64,000 nt of DNA from Rhizophagus clarus. Lineage: Eukaryota; Glomeromycota; Glomeromycetes; Glomerales; Glomeraceae. The stretch spans positions 1,022,037-1,086,036 of the forward strand of contig BLAL01000047.1 of NCBI GenBank assembly GCA_015698045.1, in the 5' to 3' direction. Both the position numbers and the translations under genes were made by a program. Below are positions 46,331-56,162 of this stretch, piece after piece (within the stretch, counting starts at the first letter, position 1; each line of letters begins with the position of its first letter). The notes under the pieces are model-generated. The model searched no databases, was not told the origin of the DNA, and saw only the letters and a list, made by a program, of their open reading frames with translations.

Positions 46331-47978
46331 TCATTTTTATACTATAAGTTTATATAATGTATATTTTATTAGATATAATATGAATTAAATTATAAAAAAT
46401 TACAAGTATTTATTACTATATACAGAATATATAAAAGTAAAAAAAGAAAGAGTAACAATACAATTAGATGTAAAAAGAAGAGAAACAGCTATAGTAACGT
46501 TGGTATTAGATATAAAGATAAAAGAAATATTGTTAGTATTATTAGTATTGTTAATATTAGAGTAAAAAGAGTTAAAGAAACAGTAGAAACATGGATATTA
46601 TCGTTAGTATTAAAATACAAGTAAAAGAAAAAAAGGAAATGTAGATAGTATTGTTAGTATTACAATATAAAGTAATAATTAGGGTAAAAAATGCGTTAGT
46701 ATTAAAACAATTACTTTACAAAAACCTTAAGTTTTTGAACAATGCCAAATTGATATAATAACAATGTTAAATTCATATCATTGCGATATCAATTTATCAA
46801 AACAATATCATTATGATGTCACCATAATATTGTTTCAATATTAACAAAAGATATCGTAAAAATATTTACTTGAAGAAACATCAAATCATTACCATTATGA
46901 TATCGTTGCAATAACAATAATTTCAAAAAAGAAATGCAAAATAAATATTGGTATCGTATCAATATTCACTCATTGTATCGACAAGATATCGTAAAAATAT
47001 TTGCTTGAAGAAATATTAAAGTGACATCGCTTTGATATGGTTACAATAAATGATAATTTTCAAAAAAAATGCAAATAAATGATATCATACTAATATTAGT
47101 TCGGTATATTGAAAAAATATCGCAAAAATATTTATTTGAAGAATATCAAATTAACATCAGCTCGATATAGTTAAAACAACGATATTTTTTTAAAAAAACG
47201 TGAAATAATGATGATATTGACACGATATAGTTAAAACAACGCAAAATAAAAATGGTATCGATATGATATCGTCTTAATGTTGACTCGCTGTGTTGATGAT
47301 ATTGTCAAAATTACAAATAATCAAGCCAAAATCATCTTGATATTGATCAAATAATGATTCTAAAAAACGTGAATTGGTAAATTCACTTTGATTAGTTCAA
47401 TAGTTCTTGTCAAAACTGTCAATTAGTTATTTGGTAAATACTGCACAATTGTAATATAATGATTTAATAATTGCTTAATATTACATATCTTGGCAGGTAA
47501 AAACTGTTCTTTATTGAAAAAAAGAAATAGACGGACTTTTGTATATTCTTTAGTTTTCAATTGAAAAATTTTCTTTTTTCACTTACTTATTCAAACAAAA
47601 TATATACCAGCAGCTTCGTTGTTATAGTTAGATATACTTTTTAAAATTGAGGACACTCTAATATGTACTTTCATTGTTAAATTAAAAAAGCCTCTCTGAT
47701 ACGATACCTAAGTTCTTCCTGAGTTTCGTATTCTTGTTTGTTTTAACTTTGAAAAATCTTGCCTACGTCATTCTTTTTTCGTTCTTACTCTCATGATTCA
47801 AAACTCACACTAAAGACTTTTTAAAGCAATATATTCTTACGGATAGGCAAAATCGCGACTTGGTTTTAAACGTTACTTTGAAAAAAAATGCGTAATTTTA
47901 AAGTGATCATCATGTGACTTTAATTACACAGATTTATGAATCTGCAATAATTATGTGCATATACACTAAAAATATTCT
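46331..47978. other. No supportable gene
   Basis: 46420-46720 is purine-rich with recurring GTTAGTATTA. 46760-47340 has imperfect ~95-bp repeats around ATATCGTAAAAATATTTACT and TTGAAGAAA. 47480-47978 is the 3' flank of the helicase relic. No open frame of note. Confidence 0.4.
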
Positions 47979-49923
47979 TTAACTACTGCCTAATAAAATT
48001 TGCAGGGCTTTATCAACAATATTCAGATTCTCAGATCGCTGCTCATCAAAAGCTTGGAATATCAAGCCACATTTTTTCTTTTGAAGTTCAAACACGTGAT
48101 CTTCAATTGTATTCTCAATAAAAAATCTAAAAACAGAAACTGGCCGAGTTTGACCAATTCTATAAATTCGATTTATAGTTTGATTCTCAATACTTGGATT
48201 TTACCAAGGATCCATAAGAAAACATTGATTAGCAACAGTAAGATTCAATCCCAAAGATTCACATTTTAAGCTAATTAGAAGAACCTTTATTTTCAGATCA
48301 TTGTTGAAATTATTTACAGTCTCTTCTCGCTAATTACGTGACATTTTGCTATCAAATTGAACAAATTTGACATTTGCATCTTTAAATGCAATTTCAATCA
48401 AATCAAGAAAAGATGTCCATCGGCTGAAGACTACTGATTTATCGTTTTTGAAACTTATTTTAAAATCATCTAAATTTCTAATTTCTTCTTCTATTTGAAT
48501 TGTTGTTAATTCAATTAATTGATTCATATTAACTGAATTTTGGCATATCAGACAAGAAAATGGTTCATCTCCAAAACTAACTTTGATGCAATCTTTGTCA
48601 AATATATGTTTACAAGGAGTAATTGTAGGAGTTGTTAATGGTTTAGAGCACATATAGCAACTTTTATTATTACTAACAGATATTTTCAGGGCAGCCAATC
48701 TTTCATCATTCATATTGCTATCAGCATCATTTATTTGTCTCTTACAAAGCTCTGTGTAATTGCAAATCCATTGTAATCTCAGGAGCATTTCCAGAAACGG
48801 TACATAATTATATTTTAAATCGCCATTTCTTGATTCTTTCCAACTTCTAAATTGTTCTTTTATATTACTTTCCATTTTATCATAAATCTTTTTCTCATCC
48901 GTCTTAAACTTAATTTTATGAATATAGAAATTAATAGGAGGAAAACATACTATAGGACGTCCATTGAATTTTATATCCTTTGTTTTACGAAGACAAATGG
49001 CTTTTATTAAGCTTCTAAGATTGTTACCATCTTTAAACTTTATTGTTTTGTTGTTAAATATACTATTCCATATTTCTAGACTATCAAAAGAAGTGAATTT
49101 TAAGAATTTAATTAAAGAATATATATCATTTAATTCGTTCATAATTGGGTTCCTGTAAGAATCCATCTTCTCTTAGCATCCAAATTACATACGGCAATAC
49201 TTTGTTTTGTTGATTGTGTACGAATAATATGTCCTTCATCTAAGATAACTCGAAGCCATTTAATGGCAAATAATCCACTCCTTTCTTCTATATTTGATTG
49301 TACAAGAATAGCATATGTAGTAATTATTATATTGTAAGTTTTAAGAAATTCTGGATTATTAATTCGATCAACGCCATGAAAAACATAATAAGAAAGAGAC
49401 CCTTTCTTAACATGTATGTTGATTTGGTCAATCCAATTTTCAAGCACACTTAAAGGAGCAACAATCAGAATAGTTTTAGAATATGTAGAATCTAAATTGA
49501 TTGCAGGTTTAGAAGCTATCAAAGCAATCATTTGTATCATCTTACCAAGACCCATATTATCAGCGAGTATTCCACCTCTGATAAGATTAGGACGTGTTAT
49601 TGTTACAAACCTTGCTAATGTATTAAAGTAGAGTATTTTTTTCATTTGATCCTCCTTTTGAATCCAGAATTGAACTTCCTCATCAATAGTTGGCTCTTTA
49701 GGGTGTTCATTTGATAACATCCAACCAAGGCCTTGCTTCTGATACAGAAGTAATTTCGTAATTAATGTTTCTGGTTGTGGTGCTTCTAGGAGATTTACTA
49801 GAAATTCAGTTTCTGATTGTGGTACCAAATTCACTTTTTTTGCAATTTCAAAGTCTTTAGGAATAACTTGTAATTTTGGTAGTCCAACAATTGAATTGCT
49901 TTTGTTATTTTTATAAAATTTTT
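47979..49923 (-). pseudogene. SNF2-family, RING-containing (Rad5/Rad16/HLTF-like) helicase, relic
   Basis: On the minus strand from 49923: SIVGLPKLQVIPKDFEIAKK, the Q-like LLLYQKQGLGWML, motif I GGILADNMGLGKMIQMIAL (usual GKT is GKM), motif Ia LIVAPLSVLENW, motif II VILDEGHIIR and motif III RRWILTGT. A one-base deletion in the C-run at 49148-49150 ends this frame at 49139. The next frame continues PIMNELNDIYSLIKFLKF, then a C3HC4 RING finger (CYMCSKPL ... CKHIFDKDC ... CLICQNS), then motif IV. Stops at 48330 (after SKMSRN) and about 48212 (DPW-stop) interrupt motifs V/VI (NRIYRIGQTRPVSVF). The last stop is 47979. Such proteins act in post-replication repair. Three breaks plus a 6.2-kb insertion make it dead. 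Confidence 0.8.
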
Positions 49924-51118
49924 ACTGGATAACATTTTTATAAGAGTGTTATCCAGTTGCACTATAATATTATCTAGTTGTGAGTATAATGTTATCTAGT
50001 TGTGGGTATAATGTTGCCTAGTTACTGTTTTTACTGTTCTGTGGCAATTTTATTACTTTATTGATATCCATTTGTTTTTATTGCTCTATCCTCTTTTTAT
50101 TACATTCTAGCTATCCGCTTGTTTTCATTGCTTTGCGGTCTTTTTGTGGCCAAGATGCTAGGTCAGCATTGATTGCTAAAAATCATGTTGTGATCAGATG
50201 GCGCAGTTAATTTGCTATTCATTTTCAATAATACTAAGACCGCATGAATCTGATGCCTGGATGTCGAGTTATTGTGTCTCAAAGTTTTGGAAAAAAATAT
50301 GGAATAGTGCCAGTCGAAATTAATGAAATTTATTGCGCCTTATTGCGTTAATCACATGTTTCAGTTCCTCGCCAGTTCCAGGCACTTTCCCGTCACTTTC
50401 AAGTAACTTTTGAGTAACTTTCGAAGGTCTGGTTTGGTAGTCAGTTGGTTATAAAATCGGCAGTGTGATAAGCATTATTTTGGCCGGCCCTTTTGATTGC
50501 CAGATGAGGCACGAAGGCCGAATTTGCAATCCATCTATTTGCTAAAGATGTACCACAATCCATTTACTCACTTTTTGATTGCCGGTGAGGCATATAGTGC
50601 CGGTGTTGTGCCATTCTTACAATTCTGTCCATGATCATTTTGATTGCCGAGGATGAGGCACAAAGTGCCGATGTTATGCCATTCTTGCAATCCTGTCCAT
50701 GACCATTTTGATTGCTAAGGATGAGGCACGAAGTACTGAATTAGTTCTGGCTATACAGCTTTCATATTCTTTTTTCTTATATTCTCCTGAGACTTTCCGT
50801 CTTCCCGATTTCTTTCCTGCCTATCGGTGGTAGTATCCAAAAGCATAATTTCTTATTTTATTTCTACATAATTCTACCTTTGGATACTACCAAATCTATA
50901 CTCTTGTTTTCGCTTCTGCCTTCTTAAAACCCTTTCTCATATAGTTGTTACGAAGAGATACTTTAAGATATTACTGCATTGATTGCTTTTGGGTATTACT
51001 TTTGGGTACTACTACATCGACTACTTTTGGGTATTACCACCGACCCAGTATTTTGCTAGTAAGCATATTCGCTCAAAATTATATAAAATTTTTATTTTGA
51101 AGATTTGGGAAATTTACA
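49924..51118 (+). repeat. Left terminal inverted repeat (1,195 bp)
   Basis: It matches the reverse complement of 54884-56079. It contains three tandem-like TATAATGTTATCTAGTTG boxes near the end, four hairpins of type GAGGCACGAAGTGCC (about 50508, 50584, 50648 and 50720), and five or more TTTTGGGTATTACTACC-type sites in both orientations (50820-51045). Confidence 0.85.
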
Positions 51119-51255
51119 TGGCCACAAACACTTCCATCTTTTTTAATGTGAGAACAGATAAGACGATCCATCTGAAGTATTTATATTATAGAAATCTGAT
51201 TTCAAATTATGGAAGAAAACCTGAATTGAACTGTGGTGGAAAAAGTATATCATAA
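51118..51255 (+). CDS. Small ORF at the TIR/core junction, unknown
   Basis: 45 residues (MATNTSIFFNVRTDKTIHLK ... LNCGGKSIS) beginning exactly where the left TIR ends. No recognised domain. The core side is closely followed by another plus-strand gene, so it may be an upstream ORF or an exon. A short ORF also crosses the right junction (54744-54923). Confidence 0.3.
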   Translation: MATNTSIFFNVRTDKTIHLKYLYYRNLISNYGRKPELNCGGKSIS

Positions 51256-51291
51256 ACGATTGATCATATACCACAGCATAAATCATCAACT

Positions 51292-51844
51292 ATGGACGCG
51301 GAAAAAACAGTACTCAATATTCTAACCGGCCGATGGATCGATCCAAACGGTAAGTTATTCCAGAAGTTGATTCGTGAAGGTTACAGATACGCTAATAGAC
51401 TTTCGGATTATTTAGAAGATATTGGGAACACATACGTCTGTGAATTTGAATTAGATCCCCCTAGTCGACTTCTACTATCCAGCCTTAATTCCGCCTTTAT
51501 CTGTCTTAGCAATTAGAGCAGATATTCATGAAAAATTTATTATTAGTGTGGAGTCTGCTGTTATGGGAGGAATGAGTCTATTTACTCTAGAAAAAAATAA
51601 ACGATCTTCGCTCCAGAATCTAATCCAAATGAACTATTCCATTGATAACTTGACTATGTTAATAGGAATAACTTGGGAGCAAGAAGAGATGAAAACTTGG
51701 AGGAACGACGTGCTTATGAAATTCCTCCATCATTCAAATTTAGCTCCTTCAAAGCATAGACTGGGTGCATTATATGATGCATTCACCAAGACGAATGTTT
51801 TAGGGCCAGGACATATACTAGCTCTAGCACGAATATTTTATTAA
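51292..51844 (+). pseudogene. Unknown cargo protein, one frameshift
   Basis: The frame from 51292 reads MDAEKTVLNILTGRWIDPNG, FQKLIREGYRYANRLSDYLE and CEFELDPPS. A one-base shift near 51470 moves the open frame to the one that ends at 51844: LIPPLSVLAIRADIHEKFII, SVESAVMGGMSLFTLEKNK, TMLIGITWEQEEMKTWRNDV and LGALYDAFTKTNVLGPGHIL. Joined, it would give about 180 residues with coding-like composition. No family was recognised: it is not a transposase, and no DDE or zinc motif is evident. It is the only plus-strand cargo gene of size in the element. Confidence 0.45.
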
Positions 51845-52027
51845 AATGTTATTAGATACAGATGAATTTGTTTATAACCTTGGAATGGCGGTTCCATGAC
51901 TATATATTTTTTAGCTTATCATATATACCTGCAAAATTCATTTCTTTTTTATTAATACATGCAAAAAATAAATACAAATGTTCGGGACATAGCCCATGAT
52001 ATATGACGTCTATGTTATTGTACATGA
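51845..52027. other. Convergent 3' flanks of cargo genes
   Basis: 51955-52025 is shared with 29515-29590 near the Crinkler relic (AAATAAATACAAATGTTCGG then CATGATATATGACGTCTA). It is likely the 3' untranslated or termination region of the minus-strand gene. Confidence 0.4.
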
Positions 52028-53119
52028 TTATTTTTTCGAACGATAACCCTCTATCCTAACCCTCTTTCTTTCAGGTTCTTCTTCAGCACATGCCCTATCT
52101 TTTAACAAACCCACGATTATACCAAGAACCTTCCTCACACCCTTATGCAATGTTTGGTATTCTTCGGAGTTCTCAACCAAAGATTCTTCGACAAATTCGA
52201 TGCTAAAGGGGGCCTTACTCGCTTGTAAAATTTCACCTGAAGAATAGAGGAGGAAATGCCAATCCCTGGCAGATGTCACGATCCCATAAAGATAATCAAA
52301 ATAATCATCACCCCGCTTTCATTTTCTCTTGTTCGTTTCATACGAACTTTCGAGCTGTTTGATATTCTGAGCGAAGCCTTCTGTCAACTTTTGCTGAACT
52401 TTGTCTTCAGTAACACAAATAAGACTCTCCTCATCCTAATCGTTTATAGTTTGTGGTAAGTTAACAAATGGGGTCCCATAGGGCATAGGAGCAATGTGCG
52501 AGGATGACAAAATAAAAAGCTTACCTTGATGGCATAATCGACCCGTCCGCAACTTTCATCCCCAATTATTTCGTATTCTGGTTTCATGCTGAACTTTTTA
52601 TTTGTAGCGTCTTCTGCAATTCGAAGGGCGGTATGTAGTATAGTTGAAACGTACTCATTACGCATGGACTCCAAACTTGTCATCACCAACGTTCCATAAC
52701 TCTGAAGCCGTAAGTTGATATCAGCCATACACAGCACGAAATGCTTATTGTCCTCCTTGATTTCATAGGTTTGCGGTATGAAAAGGGGTATAATTTCTGT
52801 TCCTTCAGAGACGAGGTTATATTTAGCCAACACCTCACTTAAGCTGAGGTACGAGGAGAATGCACGCTTCGGCTTTTCTTTGAGGGCCTTAATTTTCGTC
52901 AAGTAACGCTTTTACAGGACCTAACTTCAACCCAATACCCTGAAGTTCTTCTTTGCTGGTTAACCCAAGAAATGTTTGACTGGTAATTTCTTCTTTATGG
53001 AGAATATCATAGTGTTTTTTCTCGAGTTTGAGGTTCTGCTCCTTCAAAAAATCGATAAGGGTTTCTGTATCCCAGTTCTCAACCAAGTAAGAGTCGTGTT
53101 CAGCTGTTGAGGTGGACAT
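52028..53119 (-). pseudogene. SAM-domain protein with nuclease-like C-terminal region
   Basis: ATG at 53119 begins a SAM-like domain (DTETLIDFLKEQNLKLEKKH, EEITSQTFLGLTSKEELQGI, GLKLGPVKALL). A one-base shift near 52910 moves the frame to KIKALKEKPKRAFSSYLSLS, then YEIKEDNKHFVLCMADINLR and MRNEYVSTILHTALRIAEDA. EIIGDESCGRVDYAIK comes at the end of exon 1 (52525). An intron (GTAAGC ... GATTAG) leads to 52435: ESLICVTEDKVQQKLTEGFA, a TGA at 52319-52321, then FDYLYGIVTSARDWHFLLYS and LGIIVGLLKDRACAEEEPER to 52028. The GDES-x-GRVDYAIK ... LICVTEDK order suggests a PD-(D/E)xK-like fold; this is inference. A large family of such proteins occurs in AM fungi. Two breaks only, so it is recently damaged. 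Confidence 0.65.
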
Positions 53120-53404
53120 AGTGTTACGTTTTTATAGTGGAAATAGGCTCGGATAAAAAATAGTGTTATGTTCCGGAGTAAGATAAAATTTTATTTCTGT
53201 TCGGGAAAGAGAATACTGGACATTAATATAGGTTTTTATGTAGCACAGGCATTGCATCATTACACGTGACCCATTTCTCATGTACGTTCAATAAAAATAC
53301 TTTATTTATGAAATAAAAGAAATAAATGAAAACGTTGCCAGTAGCCCGGGCCTACAATACATAAAATTTGCTACTATAGCGCTGTTGCCAGAAGCGACGA
53401 ATTA

Positions 53405-53689
53405 TTAATGGGAATATACAGTGACATGGAAGAATTCCGCCTGAGGTTGTTGACTAAAAAATTTAGAAATCCGATCCTGCGGTTCCATTTTCTTTTCTTG
53501 AATACTTCCGGGATGAATTTGATAAATGCTTAATTCGACATTTAGCCCCAATCTGCCTCTAATTGTATTTATAAGAACACTGACCGGTTGGCCTGTACTA
53601 ATTATAATCGTGTGATGTACCGCATTACATTGGACATTATTAAAATCCCCCACCGGAACGATAAGACAATTGAGAGTAATATCGGTCAT
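53405..53689 (-). CDS. Crinkler-type N-terminal (ubiquitin-like) header protein
   Basis: 94 residues from ATG 53689. ITLNCLIVPVG corresponds to the TLxCLV start of Crinkler headers, followed by TIIISTGQPVSVLINTIRGR (KxLI/IK helix), LGLNVELSIYQIHPG (the LxLWKV/LxIYQI strand) and a short tail FFSQQPQAEFFHVTVYSH. Crinkler headers serve as secretion/translocation and interaction modules. Here no C-terminal effector domain is fused. The SAM/nuclease-like gene starts 286 bases downstream on the same strand, so the two may once have been one modular gene. The frame is intact, and 320 bases of upstream region are shared with the relic at 30.8-31.2 kb. Confidence 0.6.
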   Translation of the reverse strand: MTDITLNCLIVPVGDFNNVQCNAVHHTIIISTGQPVSVLINTIRGRLGLNVELSIYQIHPGSIQEKKMEPQDRISKFFSQQPQAEFFHVTVYSH

Positions 53690-54230
53690 CTTGCTTTCCT
53701 AAATACAAGCCCATAGTGAGAAAAACTCGCTCCCATACATATATAATTTATGGCATATACATACCTTGTTTTGCGTTATTTTACAGAAAATATTTTTGCG
53801 GAAAGTTGGCTGAACTTCCACATACTCCTACATGCTTTATATCTTGCTGGGAGCAGTTAAGGAGATAAGAAGAATGATTATCATTGTCGTATGATGCCAA
53901 GAGTTTCATGGAAGCACATGTAAACGGAATCCTTATACCTTTTCACATGTAGATCTACTCGGAAAGACCATAGCTGATTTTACGCCCAGCGATCTTAAAA
54001 TTGCGAAGTCCTCAGCCCTTCATAACATATGCTTTTGACGTTAATATTTACTTTTAGAGTTGGTCCTGTGTTGCTTCTAGACATTCTTTCACGTTTTCTC
54101 ATGAAAAAAATAAAGGTTAATATGTTTTTCGAATATATATGCAAAAATTAATATGTCACACAAACTGACCGTGTGATCCGCATATTTTTGTCGCACAGGA
54201 GTGACCCTGCAAATTCTTCCGAGCTGGTGA
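53690..54230. promoter_or_regulatory. Upstream region of Crinkler header gene
   Basis: 53690-54010 is conserved with 30831-31165 at another locus. The remainder to 54230 is the 3' flank of the F-box gene. No specific promoter motif is claimed. Confidence 0.4.
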
Positions 54231-54596
54231 TCACCGCTCCGGACTAAGCCTTTCCACTATCTCATCTAACGCAAGCTTTTCTAAACCATCCAAACTAACT
54301 TTAAACGCATTCTCAGTTGATAATCCTTTTAATAATGCACATTTAAGGAATTCTTCACTATGGCCGAAACTCTTGTTACACTCCTCCAGCTTCGAATATA
54401 AATCCTTGACTGTATTTTCACCTTGAACCAATGACATAGTACTAAAATCGAAAAGAGTGAACCATTCAAGATCTATCTCCTTTGCCCATGTATCATTTAT
54501 ACTGCGAAAATTTTTTAGATCCTGGTTTGAAAGATTCTTTACAATAAATGGTATTAATTCTGGCGGAAGTCGTTCTAGCAAAGTAACTATATGCAT
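54231..54596 (-). CDS. F-box protein, short
   Basis: 121 residues from ATG 54596. The start LLERLPPELIPFIVKNLSNQ, then DLKNFRSINDTWAKEI, is a canonical F-box (LP.EL...I...L...DL......C..W). The rest (SMSLVQGENTVKDLYSKLEE, CNKSFGHSEEF) is helical with no repeats such as LRR or WD40. F-box proteins link substrates to SCF ubiquitin ligases, and this short form lacks an evident substrate domain. It is on the same strand as the Crinkler and SAM genes and intact. As part of the cargo it may be a captured host gene. Confidence 0.65.
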   Translation of the reverse strand: MHIVTLLERLPPELIPFIVKNLSNQDLKNFRSINDTWAKEIDLEWFTLFDFSTMSLVQGENTVKDLYSKLEECNKSFGHSEEFLKCALLKGLSTENAFKVSLDGLEKLALDEIVERLSPER

Positions 54597-54743
54597 TTTT
54601 TATATGGTTAGAATATCTTTTGATCGAAAAAATCTTTGGGAAGATGATCACCACTCCGGGTTGATGATCAGTATTTCAGACTTGGCCCTTAAGACGCTTC
54701 TCTAAATTTTCCGCATTAAATATATTATTTTATTATAGTAATC

Positions 54744-54923
54744 ATGGCGATCATTAGTACCAAAACACTTGCCCAGTTTTATGGAGTGCTTTTATATAAG
54801 AAGAAGGATATAATAGCTATTCAGGAGAATCTCAACATTGATGGTAATCCTGTTCTAGAAATGGAATATCAAAGCAATGAAGCTGTAAATTTCCCAAATC
54901 TTCAAAATAAAAATTTTATATAA
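54744..54923 (+). CDS. Small ORF crossing the right TIR junction, unknown
   Basis: 59 residues (MAIISTKTLAQFYGVLLYKK ... NIDGNPVLEMEYQSNEAV). The last dozen codons lie in the TIR (from 54884). Coding-like composition, no recognised domain; it may be a truncated captured gene ending by chance in the TIR. Confidence 0.35.
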   Translation: MAIISTKTLAQFYGVLLYKKKDIIAIQENLNIDGNPVLEMEYQSNEAVNFPNLQNKNFI

Positions 54924-56079
54924 TTTTGAGCAAATATGCTTACTAGCAAAATACTGGGTCGGTGGTAGTACCCAAAAGTAGTCGATGTGGTAGTACCCAA
55001 AAGTAATACCCAAAAGCAATCAATGCAGTAATATCTTAAAGTATCTCTTCATAACAACTATATGAGAAAGGGTTCTAGGAAGGCAGAAGCGAAAACAAGA
55101 GTATAGATTTGGTAGTATCCAAAGGTAGAATTATGTAGAAATAAAATAAGAAATTATGCTTTTGGATACTACCACAGATAGGCAGGAAAGAAATCGGGAA
55201 GATGGAAAGTCTCAGGAGAATATAAGAAAAAAGGATATGAAAGCTGTATAGCCAGAACTAATTCAGTACTTCGTGCCTCATCCTTAGCAATCAAAATGGT
55301 CATGGACAGGATTGCAAGAATGGCACAACATCGGCACTTTGTGTCTCATCCTCAGCAATCAAAATGATCATGGACAGGATTGTAAAAATGGCACAACACT
55401 GGCACTACATGTCTCACCGGCAATCAAAAAGTGAATAAATGGATTGTGGTACATCTTTAGCAAATAGATGGATTGCAAATTCAGCCTTCGTACCTCATCT
55501 GGCAATCAAAAGGGCCAGCCAAAATAATGCCTATCATACCACCGATTTTATAACCAACTGACTACCAAATCAGACCTTCGAAAGTTACTCAAAAGTTACT
55601 TGAAAGTGACAGAAAAGTGCCTGGAACTGGTGAGGAACTGAAACACGTGATTAACACAATAAGGCGCAATAAATTTCATTAATTTTGGCTGGCACTATTC
55701 CATATTTTTTTTCAAAACTTTGAGACACAATAACTCGACATCCAGGCATCAGATTCATGCGGTCTTAGCATCATTGAAAATGAATAGCAAATTAACTGCG
55801 CCATCTGATCATAACATGATTTTTAGCAATCAATGCTGACCTAGCATCATGGCCACAAAAAGACTGCAAAGCAATGAAAACAAGCGGATAGCTAGAATGT
55901 AATAAAAAGAGGATAGAGCAATAAAAACAAATGGATATCAATAAAGTAATAAAATGGCCACAGAACAGTAAAAAACAGTAACTAGGTAACATTATACCCG
56001 CAACTAGATAACATTATACTCACAACTAGATAACATTATAGTGCAACTGGATAACACTCTTATAAGAGTGTTATCCAGT
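54884..56079 (-). repeat. Right terminal inverted repeat (1,196 bp)
   Basis: Inverted copy of 49924-51118 with scattered substitutions. It carries the same GAGGCACGAAGTGCC-type hairpins (55270-55500) and GGTAGTACCCAAAAG-type sites (54955-55180). It ends ...TGTTATCCAGT at 56079, followed by the T-run duplication. Confidence 0.85.
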
Positions 56080-56162
56080 TTTTTTAAGTGTATTTGATGT
56101 GTTATTATTAGAATTATTATTATTTTCATTGTTAACTCTTTTAATTCTAAATTTTGGTAGTC
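56080..56162 (-). pseudogene. Upstream exon piece of the SNF2 helicase, cut off by the element
   Basis: On the minus strand an acceptor-like CTAATAATACAG at 56163 is followed by LPKFRIKRVNNENNNNSN and NTSNTLKK, which joins in frame to FYKNNKSNSIVGLPKLQ at 49923 once the element and one 5-bp duplication are removed. It fixes the insertion point within an exon of the helicase gene. Confidence 0.6.

Larger units (their letters stand above)
49924..56079. mobile_element. 6.2-kb element with 1.2-kb terminal inverted repeats and effector-like cargo
   Basis: Left TIR 49924-51118 and right TIR 54884-56079 are near-identical inverted copies starting ACTGGATAACA. The first 34 bases of each end are themselves palindromic around CTTATAAGAG. 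A 5-base T-run flanks each side as the likely target duplication. Removing the element plus one duplication joins the helicase exon in frame. Unique core genes: 51118 and 51292 (plus), SAM/nuclease-like 52028-53119, Crinkler header 53405-53689, F-box 54231-54596 (all minus), and 54744 (plus). No transposase or integrase is recognised, so it is probably mobilised in trans. A 5-bp duplication and kilobase TIRs fit integrase-driven (Polinton- or Ginger-like) elements. Confidence 0.8.

Noticed and set aside
49924-56079. Inverted segmental duplication rather than a transposon
   Set aside because: Palindromic element ends, a short direct duplication at both flanks and in-frame restoration of the helicase exon favour transposition.
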